Source: Omphalotus guepiniiformis (lineage: Eukaryota; Basidiomycota; Agaricomycetes; Agaricales; Omphalotaceae). Taken from it: a DNA stretch of 64,000 nucleotides. Position numbers and translations under genes: made by a program. Position 1 is the stretch's first letter, and each line of letters opens with the position of its first letter. This document shows positions 22,290 to 33,862 of the stretch, one piece after another. The notes under the pieces were generated by a model. The model was not told where the DNA came from and ran no database searches. It was given only the letters and a program-made list of their open reading frames with translations. Location: contig JAQOOI010000015.1 of assembly GCA_028554645.1 (NCBI GenBank), forward strand, positions 496,001-560,000, in the 5' to 3' direction.

Positions 22290-23912
22290 ATGTCACAACA
22301 TCCTACAAACCCCTTACTTGAGGCTTCACAGTCTCACGCACCATTTTACCAAGGTCGCAATCCCAATGCTCTTCGTGAGCGGCGGAGATCCGGTCTTTAC
22401 TCAGTTCGCGCAAGCGAATTTGTCTCACCAAGCCGAGGCTCACGCCTTTCTCAACAACCTCCGGTTCTATCAACATTATTTTCACCAGGTCATTTGCCTG
22501 GTTTTCGAAATCCTCCGGTAACTCCGACTCGTCGAACTTCCACAATGCCGGGAGTATTACCGATACATGAAGACGTTTCCGATACTGCTCCTGAAGAGCA
22601 GAATGACGAAGACGATGACATTATCGCAGCGGCGACGGAAGGAGAGGCTGGGGATCAGCCAGAAGGAATAGGAGGTAATGGTGCGGATCCTGGAGAAGGC
22701 GATGAAGGTAATGGTGGTGGTGGACCAGGCCATGGAGGTCCGGGTGGATCTGGCGGGCCTGGAGGACCAGGTGGAAATGGTGGCGGTGGACCGGGTGGAC
22801 CTGGAGGTCCTGGGGAACCTTCCGGGGGTACCGGTGGCACCGGTGATGAAGATTTTAGGCGGATGATGCAGGAGTTTCTTACCACTAGCATGGCTGGTTT
22901 TACTAACATGGCTAGGGCATTTAATACACAGGCATCCACTGCTCCGGAAAGCAAATCGCGCTTGAAGGAGCCAGACGTTTTTGACGGCTCGGATCCACGG
23001 AAGCTCCGAAACTTTATCATTTCCTTGGCCCTTCACCACTCAGATCGGCCTCAATATTTCTCTTCCGACGATCGTAAGATCACTTTCGCGCTCTCTTATT
23101 TGTCTGGATCAGCTCTGGAATATTTCCAGCCAGAGCTACTGAACCCGGATCCGGACGATCCTCCGGCATGGATGGTCAATTATCAGGCCTTCATGCAGGA
23201 GCTGATGGAAAATTTTGGAGAGTACGATATGGAAGCGGAGGCTGAGCAACGCCTCAGTGGGCTCAAAATGAGGGATACAGATCGAATCCGTAATTACAAT
23301 GTGAAGTTTGGAGCCTACGCAGCGATGGTTCTTTGGGATCAAGCTGCTTTACGTTGGGCCTATTATCAAGGTTTGCCTTCCCGTATTAAGGACGAGCTAA
23401 TGCGGATCGAGTATCCGAAAACCTATCAGGGGACCCGGAAAGAGGCCACCAAGATTGACGCTCGTTACTGGGCTCGCTCTGCTGAAAAGCAGCGAGAACA
23501 GCGGATGTCTGGTGGAGGCTCCGGAAGCTCCGGAAGTGGATCCTCCACTTCACAATCCAGTTCGCAGAAGAAGAAGAGTGGCAGTTCCAACAAGCCCTCC
23601 TCTTCCTCTAACAACCGCTCGAACTCCGGAAACTCCGGATCTGGTTCTGGTTCTGGCTCCGGTTCTAACTCCGGCAAGACAAATTCCTCTTCGACCACGC
23701 CAAAACCATACGCGGATAGGCTAGGAAAGGATGGGAAGTTGACGCAGGTGGAGAAGGACAGGCGCCGGAAGTTGAAGTTATGTTTCTTTTGTGGAGGTAA
23801 TCATACTATGGATAATTGTGATAAGCGGAAGAAGTTGAACGAGGCTCGTGGACAAGCTTCAGAGGTAACTTCGGAGGACTCCAAACCGACTCTGAAGGAG
23901 TCGGAAAAATAG
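22290..23912 (+). CDS. gag: Gypsy-B gag protein
   Basis: The product is about 540 residues. It starts MSQHPTNPLL at ATG 22290; an upstream in-frame start at 22275 exists but is weaker. After an acidic stretch comes a collagen-like block of Gly-Gly-Pro and Gly-Gly-X (22690-22850). The conserved gag domain follows (FDGSDPRKLRNFI ... GSALEYFQPELL). A Ser/Gly-rich low-complexity linker (about 23505-23700) then leads to a CCHC zinc knuckle, CFFCGGNHTMDNC. The stop TAG is at 23910-23912 and pol follows in the +1 frame. The long Gly-rich and Ser-rich blocks make it almost twice the length of Gypsy-A gag. Confidence 0.9.
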   Translation: MSQHPTNPLLEASQSHAPFYQGRNPNALRERRRSGLYSVRASEFVSPSRGSRLSQQPPVLSTLFSPGHLPGFRNPPVTPTRRTSTMPGVLPIHEDVSDTAPEEQNDEDDDIIAAATEGEAGDQPEGIGGNGADPGEGDEGNGGGGPGHGGPGGSGGPGGPGGNGGGGPGGPGGPGEPSGGTGGTGDEDFRRMMQEFLTTSMAGFTNMARAFNTQASTAPESKSRLKEPDVFDGSDPRKLRNFIISLALHHSDRPQYFSSDDRKITFALSYLSGSALEYFQPELLNPDPDDPPAWMVNYQAFMQELMENFGEYDMEAEAEQRLSGLKMRDTDRIRNYNVKFGAYAAMVLWDQAALRWAYYQGLPSRIKDELMRIEYPKTYQGTRKEATKIDARYWARSAEKQREQRMSGGGSGSSGSGSSTSQSSSQKKKSGSSNKPSSSSNNRSNSGNSGSGSGSGSGSNSGKTNSSSTTPKPYADRLGKDGKLTQVEKDRRRKLKLCFFCGGNHTMDNCDKRKKLNEARGQASEVTSEDSKPTLKESEK

Positions 23913-26900
23913 TCCGCTACATGCCTCGACACGAAATTTGGGTTGCGTTGGCCACGATCGTGTCATCTCCGAGGTTACTCTCAACGCGTCCGCTCTTTTA
24001 CACAACTCTGATTCGCTTGTATTACCACTTTGTATCGATCGGAGCTCCTCGGGCCTCAAGGGCCTCGTTAGGGAGCCCGAAAACGAGTCTACTTCATCTT
24101 TGAACTTTTCTACGTTACTTGATTCTGGTTCTTCTCATAGTTTCCTCGATTCAAAATTTGTTCATGATTATTTTCTTCCGGTAACTCCGGTTCCTCCGGT
24201 TCGACTACGCCTTCTTGATGGTTCAACCGCTTCTTCATTAATTGAAGAGCTTGTTACTTTACCTGTTCAATTTCCTTCCGGGGAGACCTTGTCTCTTGAC
24301 TTTTTTGTCACTTCTTTGGATTCGTCTTGTAAAGCTGTTTTAGGATACAACTTTCTCACCCGCTACAACCCGTTGGTTGACTGGGTCACAGGAGTTATTT
24401 CATTCCGAAACACTGATCAAACAGTTCCATCTCCCATTCCGCAGGCTGCATCTTCAACTCCGGTTGAGGTCGCGTCCATCGACGCATCTCCGACACCTAC
24501 CTCTCGTCCTCGGATGGCAAACTTTCCCTTTGAACCCATCTACTCATATCCAACCGTCACGCAAATGGGAGCAAGAATTTCGGACCCGTCGGATCCGGAT
24601 ATTGCTTTTATTGGTGCTGCAGCATTCATACGGGCTTGCAAGGAAGCTGGACAAGATCCCATTGTGATCTACGGACGTCCGGTTGCCTCCGTTACTGGTA
24701 ACGCAGCATCTATCCATTCACCTGTTGATCTCTCCGGAATACCGAAAGAGTATCACGATTTTGCTGACGTTTTTGATGAAGGTCTTTCAGAAGTCTTACC
24801 ACCGTACCGCCCTTACGACCTTAAAATTGACTTAGAGGACGGTGCTGAACCTCCCCTCGGACGTGTTTACCCACTGTCCGCGAAGGAACTAGAGGCCCTT
24901 AGGACTTTCTTGGACAAGCATCTCACCAACGGATTCATTACGACCTCTTCATCTAAACACGGAGCTCCGGTATTGTTTGTTCCTAAAAAGAATGGCTCAC
25001 TCCGTCTCTGTGTAGATTTTCGTGGCTTGAACAAGATTACCCGCAAGGACCGGTATCCTTTACCATTAATTTCCGACCTCCTCGACGCTCCTAAAAAGGC
25101 GAAAATCTATACCAAGCTTGATCTTCGACATGCTTACCACTTGGTCCGGATCGCCGAGGGAGACGAATGGAAAACTGCTTTCCGCACCAGATACGGCTCT
25201 TACGAATGGAAGGTCATTCCCGAGAGACTAACCAATGCTCCAGCGGCTTTTCAACGGTTTGTAAATGAAATCTTTGCCGACTTACTAGATGTCTACGTTA
25301 TTGTCTACCTGGACGACGTTCTAATCTATTCGGACAACCGAGCAGACCATCAAAAACATGTCCGCGAAGTTCTCCGACGCCTCCGGAAGCACGGCTTATT
25401 CTGCAATCCCAACAAATGTGTCTTCGACTCTGAAACTGTTGAATACCTCGGTTACATTCTGTCACCGGGATGTCCGAGGAGAAGGTTAAGGCCATCGTCG
25501 ATTGGCCCCTTCCTCGACCGGGACGCATCAAAGACATTCAGTCCTTCCTTGGTTTCTGCAATTTCTACCGCCGTTTCATTTTCAATTATTCTGGTATCGT
25601 GGTTCCACTAACTCGTCTTACTCGTAAAGGTATTCCTTGGAAATGGTCCGAGGAGTGTCAACATTCTTTTGATTCACTTAAATCTGCTTTTCTTTCCGCT
25701 CCTGTTTTAACTCACTGGGAACCTGACCGACAGATAGTCCTGGAAACGGACACCTCAGACTACACTATAGCGGCAATTCTTTCACTTCGTATGGACGATG
25801 GAGAAATCCATCCAGTCACATTCCTGTCTCGGACCCTTCATGCCGCCGAGCTCAACTACGACACACACGACAAGGAGCTCCTCGCCATCTTTGAATCTTT
25901 CCAACACTGGCGGCATTACTTGGAGGGCTCCGCAACGCCGGTCGACGTGGTCACAGATCATAAGAACTTGGAGTACTTCAGTACTACCAAGGTCTTGACG
26001 CGCCGACAGGTTAGATGGAGTGAATACTTGTCTCACTTTAATATGGTAATCCGGTTCCGACCGGGGCGCCTCGGAGCAAAACCTGACGCTCTGACTCGAC
26101 GTTGGGACGTCTACCCAAAAGAGGGAGATAGTACTTACACTACGGTCAATCCACAGAATCTGAAACTGATTTTCACCCAAGAACAACTATCGACTTCACT
26201 TCGAGCAACTTTCCTAGAAGGTCCGGTCCTTCGCGCTAGTATCATTATGGATCTCGACAAACTACACCAGTCGATGCGGGAATCTCTAGCTTCAGACCCG
26301 GAGTCCAAGGTAGGTATGTCACTTGCCAATGATGATGCTAACAAACGTTGGACTTTAGACAACTCCGGACAACTCCGGCTCGACAGTCGCATTTATGTTC
26401 CAGACTCGGGTGACCTGCAGCTTCAGGTACTTCGATATTTCCATGACCATCCACTTTCAGGACACTTTGGGCAGAACCGGACACTCGAGGTCATCCGAAG
26501 ACAGTATACCTGGCCTCGGATCCGAGAGTTCGTTCGGTCCTACGTGCAATCCTGCACTATTTGCGGTCGCAACAAGAGCCGTAGACACCGTCCTTATGGT
26601 CTTCTTCAACCTCTCCCAGTACCGGAACGTCCTTGGGATTCCATATCCATGGACTTCATTGAACAACTTCCGGATTCTCATGGCTTTACAGCCATTCTAG
26701 TCGTGGTAGACAGGGCATCTAAGCAAGCCATTTTTATTCCTACTTTTGACACCATAACCTCCGAACAGCTAGCCCAACTTTTCGTCCTTCACGTATTCTC
26801 CAAACACGGTGTTCCTCAGCATGTCACCTCCGACCGGGGCTCCGAGTTTGTCTCGCAGTTTTTTAGGGCTTTAGGTAAAGCGTTGCAGATGGAGCTTCAT

Positions 26901-27734
26901 TACACCTCCGGTCATCATCTGGAGGCTGATGGACAAACTGAACGAGCTAACCAAACTCTGGAACAGTACATCCGAATTTATTGTTCTTACCAACAGGATG
27001 ACTGGGATGAACTCTTGGCCATTGCAGAGTTTGCTTACAATAATGCTCCGAACGGCTCCACTGGCATTTCGCCCTTCTTTGCCAACAAAGGTTATCACCC
27101 AAACCTTTCAATACATCCGGAATACGACCTCGCATCCGACCGGGCTCGACAGTTTGTGGTCAACCTTGACAAGCTACACACTTTTCTACGCAATCAGATT
27201 ACTCTTGCTCAGACTCGTTACAAGGAACAAGCTGACCGGCGGAGGTCCTCGGCTCCGGAATTTCCCATTGGCTCAGAAGTATATCTTAATGCTAAGCACA
27301 TTCGTTCTACCCGTCCTACAGCTAAATTTTCCGAGAAATATCTAGGACCATTTAAAATTCTAGCTCGACCTAGTAACCTTGCCTATACACTACAGCTTCC
27401 GGACTACCTCCGGTCCGTACATCCAGTATTCCATGTCTCCCAACTCGAACCAGCACCTCCCAACACCATTCCTAACCGCATGCAACCTCCGCCTCCTCCG
27501 GTTGAGGTCAACGGTGAAGTTGAATACGAGATCGCTCAGATACTGGACTCCAAGTTGGACCGGAGACGCCGGAAATGTCCGCTATTGTACTATGTCCAAT
27601 GGCTTGGTTATGAAGGAACAGATGAAGAATTCTCGTGGGTCTTAGCTGATGAACTCACGGCTGAAGACTACATCCAGGACTTCCATGTCCGATATCCGGA
27701 CAAACCTGGACCTCTGTCGAAGTTGACAATCTGA
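23911..27734 (+). pseudogene. pol: Gypsy-B pol with chromodomain, frameshifted
   Basis: The first part (to about 25468) has an aspartic protease (LLDSGSSHSFLDS) and most of reverse transcriptase, including YLDDVLIYSD. At about 25468 the frame changes: the usual segment between LSP and MSEEKVKAIVDWP is missing several residues, which fits a small deletion of about 11 nt. From 25470 the second frame supplies the end of reverse transcriptase and RNase H (ETDTSDYTIAAILS, TDHKNLEYF). Then come integrase (HPLSGHFG, CTICGRNK, MDFIEQLP, DRGSEFVS, TERANQTLE) and a chromodomain (VEYEIAQILDS ... VQWLGY) that ends before PGPLSKLTI. Reverse transcriptase also reads VIPERLTNAP where VMPFGLTNAP is usual. 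The copy is therefore defective. Confidence 0.9.
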
Positions 27735-27929
27735 TCGGACATCCTCGGATGTTGACGGTCTTGGTGTTTCTTTCTTTTCCTTATTTCTATCTTTCTCTTA
27801 CTATCACACGTATCTCATGGTAAAAAACAGACATTCATTATATATATCCAAAGCAAAAGCGACCAAGAAAAAACAAAAACAAAAACTATTACAATCCTAG
27901 TACTTTTCTATCTACAACTCATTCTCTAT

Positions 27930-29408
27930 TTACATCCTACTCGGACCTCCGCGCTCTTCCCGTCGTCTTTCAATTTCTTTTCGCCTCTCTGCGAACATTT
28001 CTCTCTCCTCCGCGGTATAGCGAGGATTCGTTTCCTCTTCTGTTCTGATTCTTTCTGCTGGGACTTCTCGGAGGCCCGTACAGATCTCGTCCACCTGCTC
28101 AAAAAACTCAGTCAACTGGGCGGCCTCTCCGCCCAGTACTCCTTGTACCATCCTACTGTTCATGACACTAGGCAACGTCGGCTCTCGCACCTCCGGACGG
28201 GTATCCGAATGCTCTGCTTGGTCGCGCTCCCAAGCGAAGTGAAGCTCTCGGCCCATTTCGGCGAGCCGGATCGAGGCATTGATTATTGCCTGGTTCATGA
28301 TATAGGACCCCTGAACAGGAGTCGTGGCACCCATTGCCATTCCCAAGGCAAGGGCCCAGTCGCGGGTCTGTTCTGCCAAGAATACACCCCAACTAGAGAC
28401 CTCTTCTCTAGTTGAGTAGACGGCGGCGTCCACGTTGTCAATCCGCCGGTTCACCAAGTCTAATTCGGAGAGCTCCGCGGAGTCCCGAGGCTCTCCTGCT
28501 CGTCCTTCGACCTTCTTCTCTAATCTAGCTAACCTGGATAGTATTTCTTGATTTTGCTGCATCAGCAGCTCGAGGGAAGCCGGAGATAGGGAAGTGGTGG
28601 TGGTGCTCGGAGCGCCGACTCACTCCGAAAACGAGCATCTTGACTTTTGCTTCCTGCATTCGTCGCAGGAAGTAGATTTTGTGTTCCGAGGTCGCCCGGA
28701 ACATTGATAGTGTCGTGCCCGACACTGCAGGCATGCGGGTCGGGAGCTCGGAACTCCGGTCTCTTCTTCTTCTTCTTCTCCATCTGAAATTACAATAGAC
28801 TAAAATGTTGTTATAAATCTAGTCCAATACTGATGTTTGTTCACGTACCGCTGATACCACATTTTTTCTCTTAGGAGACCCACCGGCCTCCGGTTCCTCT
28901 TGCGCTTTCCTCTTTCCGTCCCTCTTCTCCTTCCTTCTCCTCGCTTCCTCGGCCTTCTCAATAGCCCTCCTGGCTTTCTTCTCCTCCTCGGCCTCACTCT
29001 CCTCCTCGGCCCTCCGTTTCTCCTCATCCAAAATTCTCTGTGCCTCCTCAACTTCTCTTCTCCTTCGTTCTCGCTCCTCCGCCCTCCACTTCTCTTGCGC
29101 CTCCTGACGCCACTCCTGAATCCTCCGGACTTCCTCCGTCCACTCATTCTTAGCCTTGTCATATTCAGCCCACTCCCTATCTTCTTCTTGTTCAACTAAA
29201 AGAACATTGAGTACCGGACCTCCGCGGACAGAAAAAACTCACCCCTGGCGATAGCCAGTGTTATTTTATCATACTCCTCCGCATTCTCCGGTGTTTTCCT
29301 ACGAGGCAACGCTGGTTTGACCCGTGCTTCAGGCTCCGGACGTCCGAATGGCGCCAGAAGGGGGTATTCAGTTTCGAATGTGGGGGTGTTGGCTCGAGTT
29401 GCTGGCAT
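27930..29408 (-). pseudogene. Antisense zinc-cluster / coiled-coil gene carried by Gypsy-B
   Basis: On the strand opposite to pol, three exons join in phase: 29408-29243, 29195-28845 and 28783-27930. They give 457 codons including one internal TGA (28620-28622) and the final stop. The product starts MPATRANTPTFETEYPLL. It then has a long charged Glu/Arg/Lys coiled coil (EERERRRREVEEAQ), a basic run (SPKRKN) and a cysteine cluster C-x2-C-x6-C-x11-C-x2-C-x6-C at 28733-28634, which matches the spacing of fungal Zn2Cys6 DNA-binding domains. After a Ser/Thr linker comes a second helical region (MQQNQEILSRLARLEKK) of about 210 residues. The TGA lies in frame between the cluster and the linker, so this copy is broken by one codon. 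The gene is convergent with pol and about 195 bp from it. A regulatory or nucleic-acid-binding role is an inference only. Confidence 0.7.
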
Positions 29409-29558
29409 CTTTGTGTTGAGGTTACGGGGTTGAAAGTGCGGGGTTGGGGGAACTTAGAGGTTTGCAGGCCAGGCTTTTATATCAATCCATTGTTTGGCAG
29501 GATTTGGTCGATGTTGAAAATTCGGACACATCTCACTCCGAGGGGCAGGGTCGGACTT

Positions 29559-29620
29559 GGGACTTGGGACTTGGGACTTGGGACTTGGTACTTAGGGTTC
29601 TTGAGGGCAAGAACCCTAAG
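29559..29620. repeat. 7-bp tandem repeat and 13-bp perfect hairpin beside the 3' LTR
   Basis: GGGACTT is repeated about four times at 29559-29588. It is followed by CTTAGGGTTCTTG and its exact reverse complement at 29591-29603 and 29608-29620, with a 4-nt loop AGGG. The structure sits just before the purine-rich AGAGGGAGA tract next to the 3' LTR, and upstream of the antisense gene. Confidence 0.85.
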
Positions 29621-29630
29621 AGGGAGATAC

Positions 29631-30170
29631 TGTTACGGCTATGCGCCGGAACTCCGGGTCAGACCTCCGGTTTCTAGAACTTCTTTGATTTCTTCTTCCT
29701 GACATCTATTCAATCTTGCCATATGGTTCACTTTACAAATTCACGCTTTCCTATTCGCTTTTATTATTCTTTTCTACTCCGGACATCCGAACGTCGCCGA
29801 CGTTCCATGTTCTTATTGTTCTTTAGTTTCATTCTTCTCACACTATTGTTTTATTACTCCGAGTATCTCCGGTAGAATACTTATATAAATACTTCACGCT
29901 TATACTGTATATACTTTAGTTTTAAATCAATTTAGTCTCCGGACTACTATCTTGAATTTCTCGTCTGAACTCTCATCTCTCCTCGGACTTCCAATCCGGG
30001 TGCAGCACGGGGGGCAGTATCGGAATAATACTGCCTATCGGGTGAAGTCTTGTTGCCGGAGCAATTCAGAGCTCCTGGTTTATCTTGTCTTGTTCCTTTC
30101 GGACTCCTTCTCTCGGACCTCCTCGGAGGTCCTCGTTCTCTTACCGTCTCTAGTCCACATGGACTTAACA
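29631..30170 (+). repeat. Gypsy-B 3' LTR
   Basis: It has the same length as the 5' LTR and differs by a handful of transitions. It is followed directly by the GCTAT target duplication. Confidence 0.95.
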
Positions 30171-30600
30171 GCTATGAACGGAAGTGAAGCTGGTGTGGGA
30201 GGGGCTACCTGAGGGAGACCAGAGGATCTTGCTGTGAACGGAAGTGAAGCTGGTGTAGGAGGGGCTACCTGAGGCATTGCTCCAGAAGCTGGTGTGATTG
30301 GTGCCATATAGAGAATAGCTGGGGGAGTAGGCGCCCTTGGTGTTGCATGCGAGATGGGAGAAAGCAATGTTGTGGGCATGGAAGGAGACTCTGTTGCATG
30401 CGAGATGGAGGAAAGCAATGTCGTGGGCATAGGAGGAGACTCTTGAAACATTGCTCCAGAAGCGGATGTAATTGGTGCTGTCTGGAGAATGGCTGGGGGA
30501 GTAGGTGCCCTTGGTGTTGCATGTGAGACGGGAGAAAGCATTTTCGTGGCCTGATCGCTTTTGACAGTAGAAGGAGCTGAAGTACTAGGGAGACCCGAGC
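30171..30600 (-). pseudogene. Promoter-proximal part of the split proline-rich gene
   Basis: On the minus strand an exon runs from a CTGGCAG acceptor (next base 30600) to 30176 and then into the target duplication. The sequence is built from imperfect repeats such as APPTPASLPF, ATPRAPTPPAILQ and SPPMPTTLLS. It runs in frame into IARSSSSPVS at 21715 once Gypsy-B and one GCTAT are removed. Earlier exons must lie further upstream, but the DNA there has been replaced by LTR-like repeat 'b', so the 5' end may be lost. The function is unknown; the composition suggests a disordered region. Confidence 0.65.
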
Positions 30601-30653
30601 CTGCCAGACAATAATGGGCACTAGTTTCATTTCAAGGAAAAAAACAAAGCCGT

Positions 30654-32486
30654 TGTTGCGTCAAAAAGCCTTTCAGTACTGAATCTATCAGATTGAAGTA
30701 AATATGGAATGTTCAAGCATTGGAAACTGAACATAAAGGACTAGAGTCACCCCAGACTGCTAGTTAAGACATGAAACATACTTGTACTCACAATGCCTAA
30801 GTGTAGTGATTGCTACAGTACTAAATCTGGTGCTAAGCAACTGTGACCAATGGGTTATACAAGGAGATACTAGTTATGCCTCTCCAGATGTGTTGGAATT
30901 CCAATGTTCCATACCAGATTGAGATGGTCAGACCCACCCTCTAATAACTAGAGACTCTACCAAGTGTTGTTGACTGTAATCCAAGGGGTTGATGGATTTT
31001 CACTTCAATTGAACAACTATCTAAGTCCTTTGGACTGATCAAAAGTTCCAGCTGGTCTTGCTAACTAAGTTGGCACTACAAGATTGAATGCTGAGAGTAT
31101 GGGCAATCTTGAAGATTGTATTACCAGAGAAATATTTGTACATTGAGTACTATGTGAACATAATGTCACTAAGATGAAATGCCAATCTGTGTAATAATGG
31201 AAGGAGATTCAAAGTTACATCTGCACAAATGAGTTAGATACTGATGATAGAAGGAGTTAGATACTGACAATGAGTATCTCTCTGGATCTGAGTATCTCTC
31301 TGAAATTCAGTAACCCTCTGAACTTGATGAAAGACAAAGGAACTCTAATTGGAGGTCTTAGACGAAACTATGGGATAGAATACTGTCCCAGGAGAAGCTG
31401 AGAGCTATCCTAAACAAGAAATATAACCTGAGTACCAATCTGACCAAAAAGAGATGTATAGGGGTAACACTTGAAATAAACAGCTACTGTACCTTACTGT
31501 GGCTGATAGAAACGATGAAGCATGGTCTAGATGAGCTCTAGAGCTTCTACACAACTCCTAATGCTGCCCTAGTAGAGGAGAATGTGCCAAATTTGGAGAA
31601 ACTTATAGGGGACCAGATTTGCAATGCACTGAGGAGAATGTCAAACTGTCATGATACTGGTTGCTATTTACATGTTCTGGACCTCTATTTAGATACCCTG
31701 GGTACGCCCTAACACACCTAGAATGTGGACAAAGCGATATATTTCTGTTTTTATACCAATCTATACCCAAAGTTCCTACTTTTTGACTATCTAACTGGAA
31801 AATTACCTAGAAAACTACCTAAAAAGAATCCAATCTCTGCTCAATTGATACTTACTTACTTTTGACTCATTTACTGTTCAGATTACTCTTTTAATTTCGA
31901 GATATATGTTTGATTTTATGGTTTAGTATATATAGCTTACAGAGTATCTATTTAGATTTTCTTAAGCAAGTACTGCCCAAAGCTACAAGCCAAAGCAGGG
32001 AACCCTTCTTAGACGGAATATAGCCTGGCTCTTTAGAGTTCAGTTCGAGAAATATCCAGTTGTGAAAACTTCTGTAAAGTCCCTTGTGGCAGATAAATTG
32101 AAAGAGATACTGAATCTTTGCTGAAACTGCTGTTCTGTCTGTGCTGAATCTGCCTGCTGAAACTGTCTGTGCTGCATCTGAAACTGTTCCCTGCATTGTC
32201 TGACCATTGGATCGAGTTTAACATCGAGATTGATTGTCCTGAATCCCTCCTGAACCCTGAAAACCACCCTTACCTTCTGTCTGAATCTTGTGTTTTGAGA
32301 TACCCTCTGCCATTTTTCACCCAGATTGAGATAAAGACATCTGTAACCCTGCAGATTTGAAGTTCAATTGTTGCGTCTAACTGTGCGGAATCTCTGACAA
32401 CGCCAGTCACACCTCACCCCACGTCATTTTTGATTTGAGTTGGATTGTGCTCATTTGAGTATCTCTCTCGTTCATTTCATAGTCAC
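30654..32486 (+). repeat. LTR-like repeat 'b', diverged relative of 'a'
   Basis: It starts TGTTGCGTCAAAAAGC. It shares short blocks with repeat 'a' (such as ATAAAGGACTAGAG and GATGGTCAGACCCACCCT) and has TGCGGAATCTCTGACAACGCC at 32384-32404. No coding frame is seen in it. The end near 32486 (..CACTACA) is a guess. It covers the otherwise empty interval 30601-32406. Confidence 0.5.
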
Positions 32487-33600
32487 TACACCATGCCAAT
32501 AGATCGAGACTTTTTTCTTGAACTTGACATATGCAAGTTTGAGAGCCTCTTTGTGCCACTTGATGATCCCAAAGATGGTCGACCGCTGCTGAAATAGAGT
32601 TGTTGGCTGATACTCTTTCGAATAGCTCCGTTTTGACTGCATCCAGCGACTCAGTAATTGATGTTCCGTGGTTTGCGTACCAGCTGGGATAGATGTCAGT
32701 GGCAATTTGATGTACTTTCCAATTCCCTTCTCCGTAAGAAAGCATTGGAAATCGAGCACACATTTCCTTCTCAAAGAGCTGATATAGTTCCAACCCTACG
32801 TGACCCCAAGTTGTCGGAGCAATACCCTTGCATAAAGCATTGTGAAAAAGCAGGCGGGCATGATAGCGGATTTGTTCAGCTGTTTCTGCAGACACAGGGC
32901 TACCTGTTTTGTCTTCGATGTACCAGAGAGTATTCCCCTTGCCTGGAGCCTTGATCTTGGTGAGGCCATTTCTGTTCTTCTTCACTTCGAGATACGTCTG
33001 TTTGTCCCAATATTGCACTTGTGGAAAATCTTTGCATGTCATAATCTGAGGTAGTTTGCTTGTAGGCGGTGACAGAAGAGTTTTTTGGATCTTGTTGAGA
33101 GTCTGGAGTATGGCGGCATTGGATTGTCTGAAACATAGGTGGATAAACAAGTTTGAAAATGAGGTTGTGAATGGACATACTGTACTAGTATATTTGAATG
33201 TCTGCCGCTGACACGTTAAAAGCAAATCAGAATAAGAAATTTTCATGAAACTCACTGAAGCATCTGCAATTCACGCGTAATTCGGTTTCTAACCAGTTTT
33301 ATATCAGTTGTTACATGACAAGAAGGGAGATTACATACTGAAAGTCATAAGAAACATCTGACTCTTGCAATGTTGGAAGTAATTGCGATACTTGAAGTTC
33401 ACTTTGAAGATTGTTGAGCGTTGACCGTAAAATGAGATTTTCAGGACTCTTATAGCAAACATGTCGTTATTAACAGCATCCAGGCTTATATAGTATGTAC
33501 TACATACCTCTTGCATCATTGAGTTATAGAGCGAGTTTCTAGAAGTGAGAGGACTTGTTGCATCTTGAGAGCCATGCCTTGAAACTAGCAAACTTGACAA
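32407..33600 (-). CDS. Unrecognised gene, multi-exon, model incomplete
   Basis: The largest coding block on the minus strand runs from about 33127 (after the acceptor TGTTTCAG) to 32407. It begins QSNAAILQTLNKIQKTLL, a short coiled coil. A compact region follows with CKDFPQVQYWDKQTYLEVKK, GLELYQLFEKEMC, FPMLSYGEGNWKVHQIATDIYPSWY and DHLWDHQVA. An upstream exon pair near 33600-33330 (RNSLYNSMMQE, intron, SPENLILRSTLNNLQSELQ) is also coiled-coil-like. I could not join the short exons between 33330 and 33127 in frame. The 3' end runs into LTR-like repeat 'b', so the natural C-terminus may be lost. I do not recognise a domain. It is divergent from the small gene at 33863. Confidence 0.5.
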
Positions 33601-33862
33601 AGGTGCCCGAGAAAAAAGATTGTTCGAATTGTCCAGTCCTTGCAGGTATTCAATTATTGTGTTTTGCCCATCTGAGAAATGACTTTGAGATGAAAATTCT
33701 GCTATATCATCTATTGTAGGATAGCATAGATGCAGATGAAAAGAGGGAGAAAGGTATTACACTCTCACGCATCTGTTATTTGCTGTAAACCACACACTCA
33801 CAATAGCTTCATACTCTGACTTTGCTACAATTCACACACTCACAACATCTCACTCTGGCACA

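Larger units (their letters stand above)
21716..30170 (+). mobile_element. Gypsy-B: complete Ty3/gypsy chromovirus with an antisense gene
   Basis: The element is 8,455 bp with 540-bp LTRs at 21716-22255 and 29631-30170. They differ at about five sites, all transitions, and GCTAT is duplicated at 21711-21715 and 30171-30175. On the plus strand it has gag and pol with a chromodomain. Between pol and the 3' LTR, on the opposite strand, lies a three-exon gene for a zinc-cluster coiled-coil protein. Pol has a frameshift near 25468, so this copy cannot move by itself. It has inserted into an exon of a proline-rich gene. Confidence 0.95.

Noticed and set aside
22655..23039. Pro-rich minus-strand frames within Gypsy-B gag
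   Set aside because: Reverse reading of the Gly-rich gag block.
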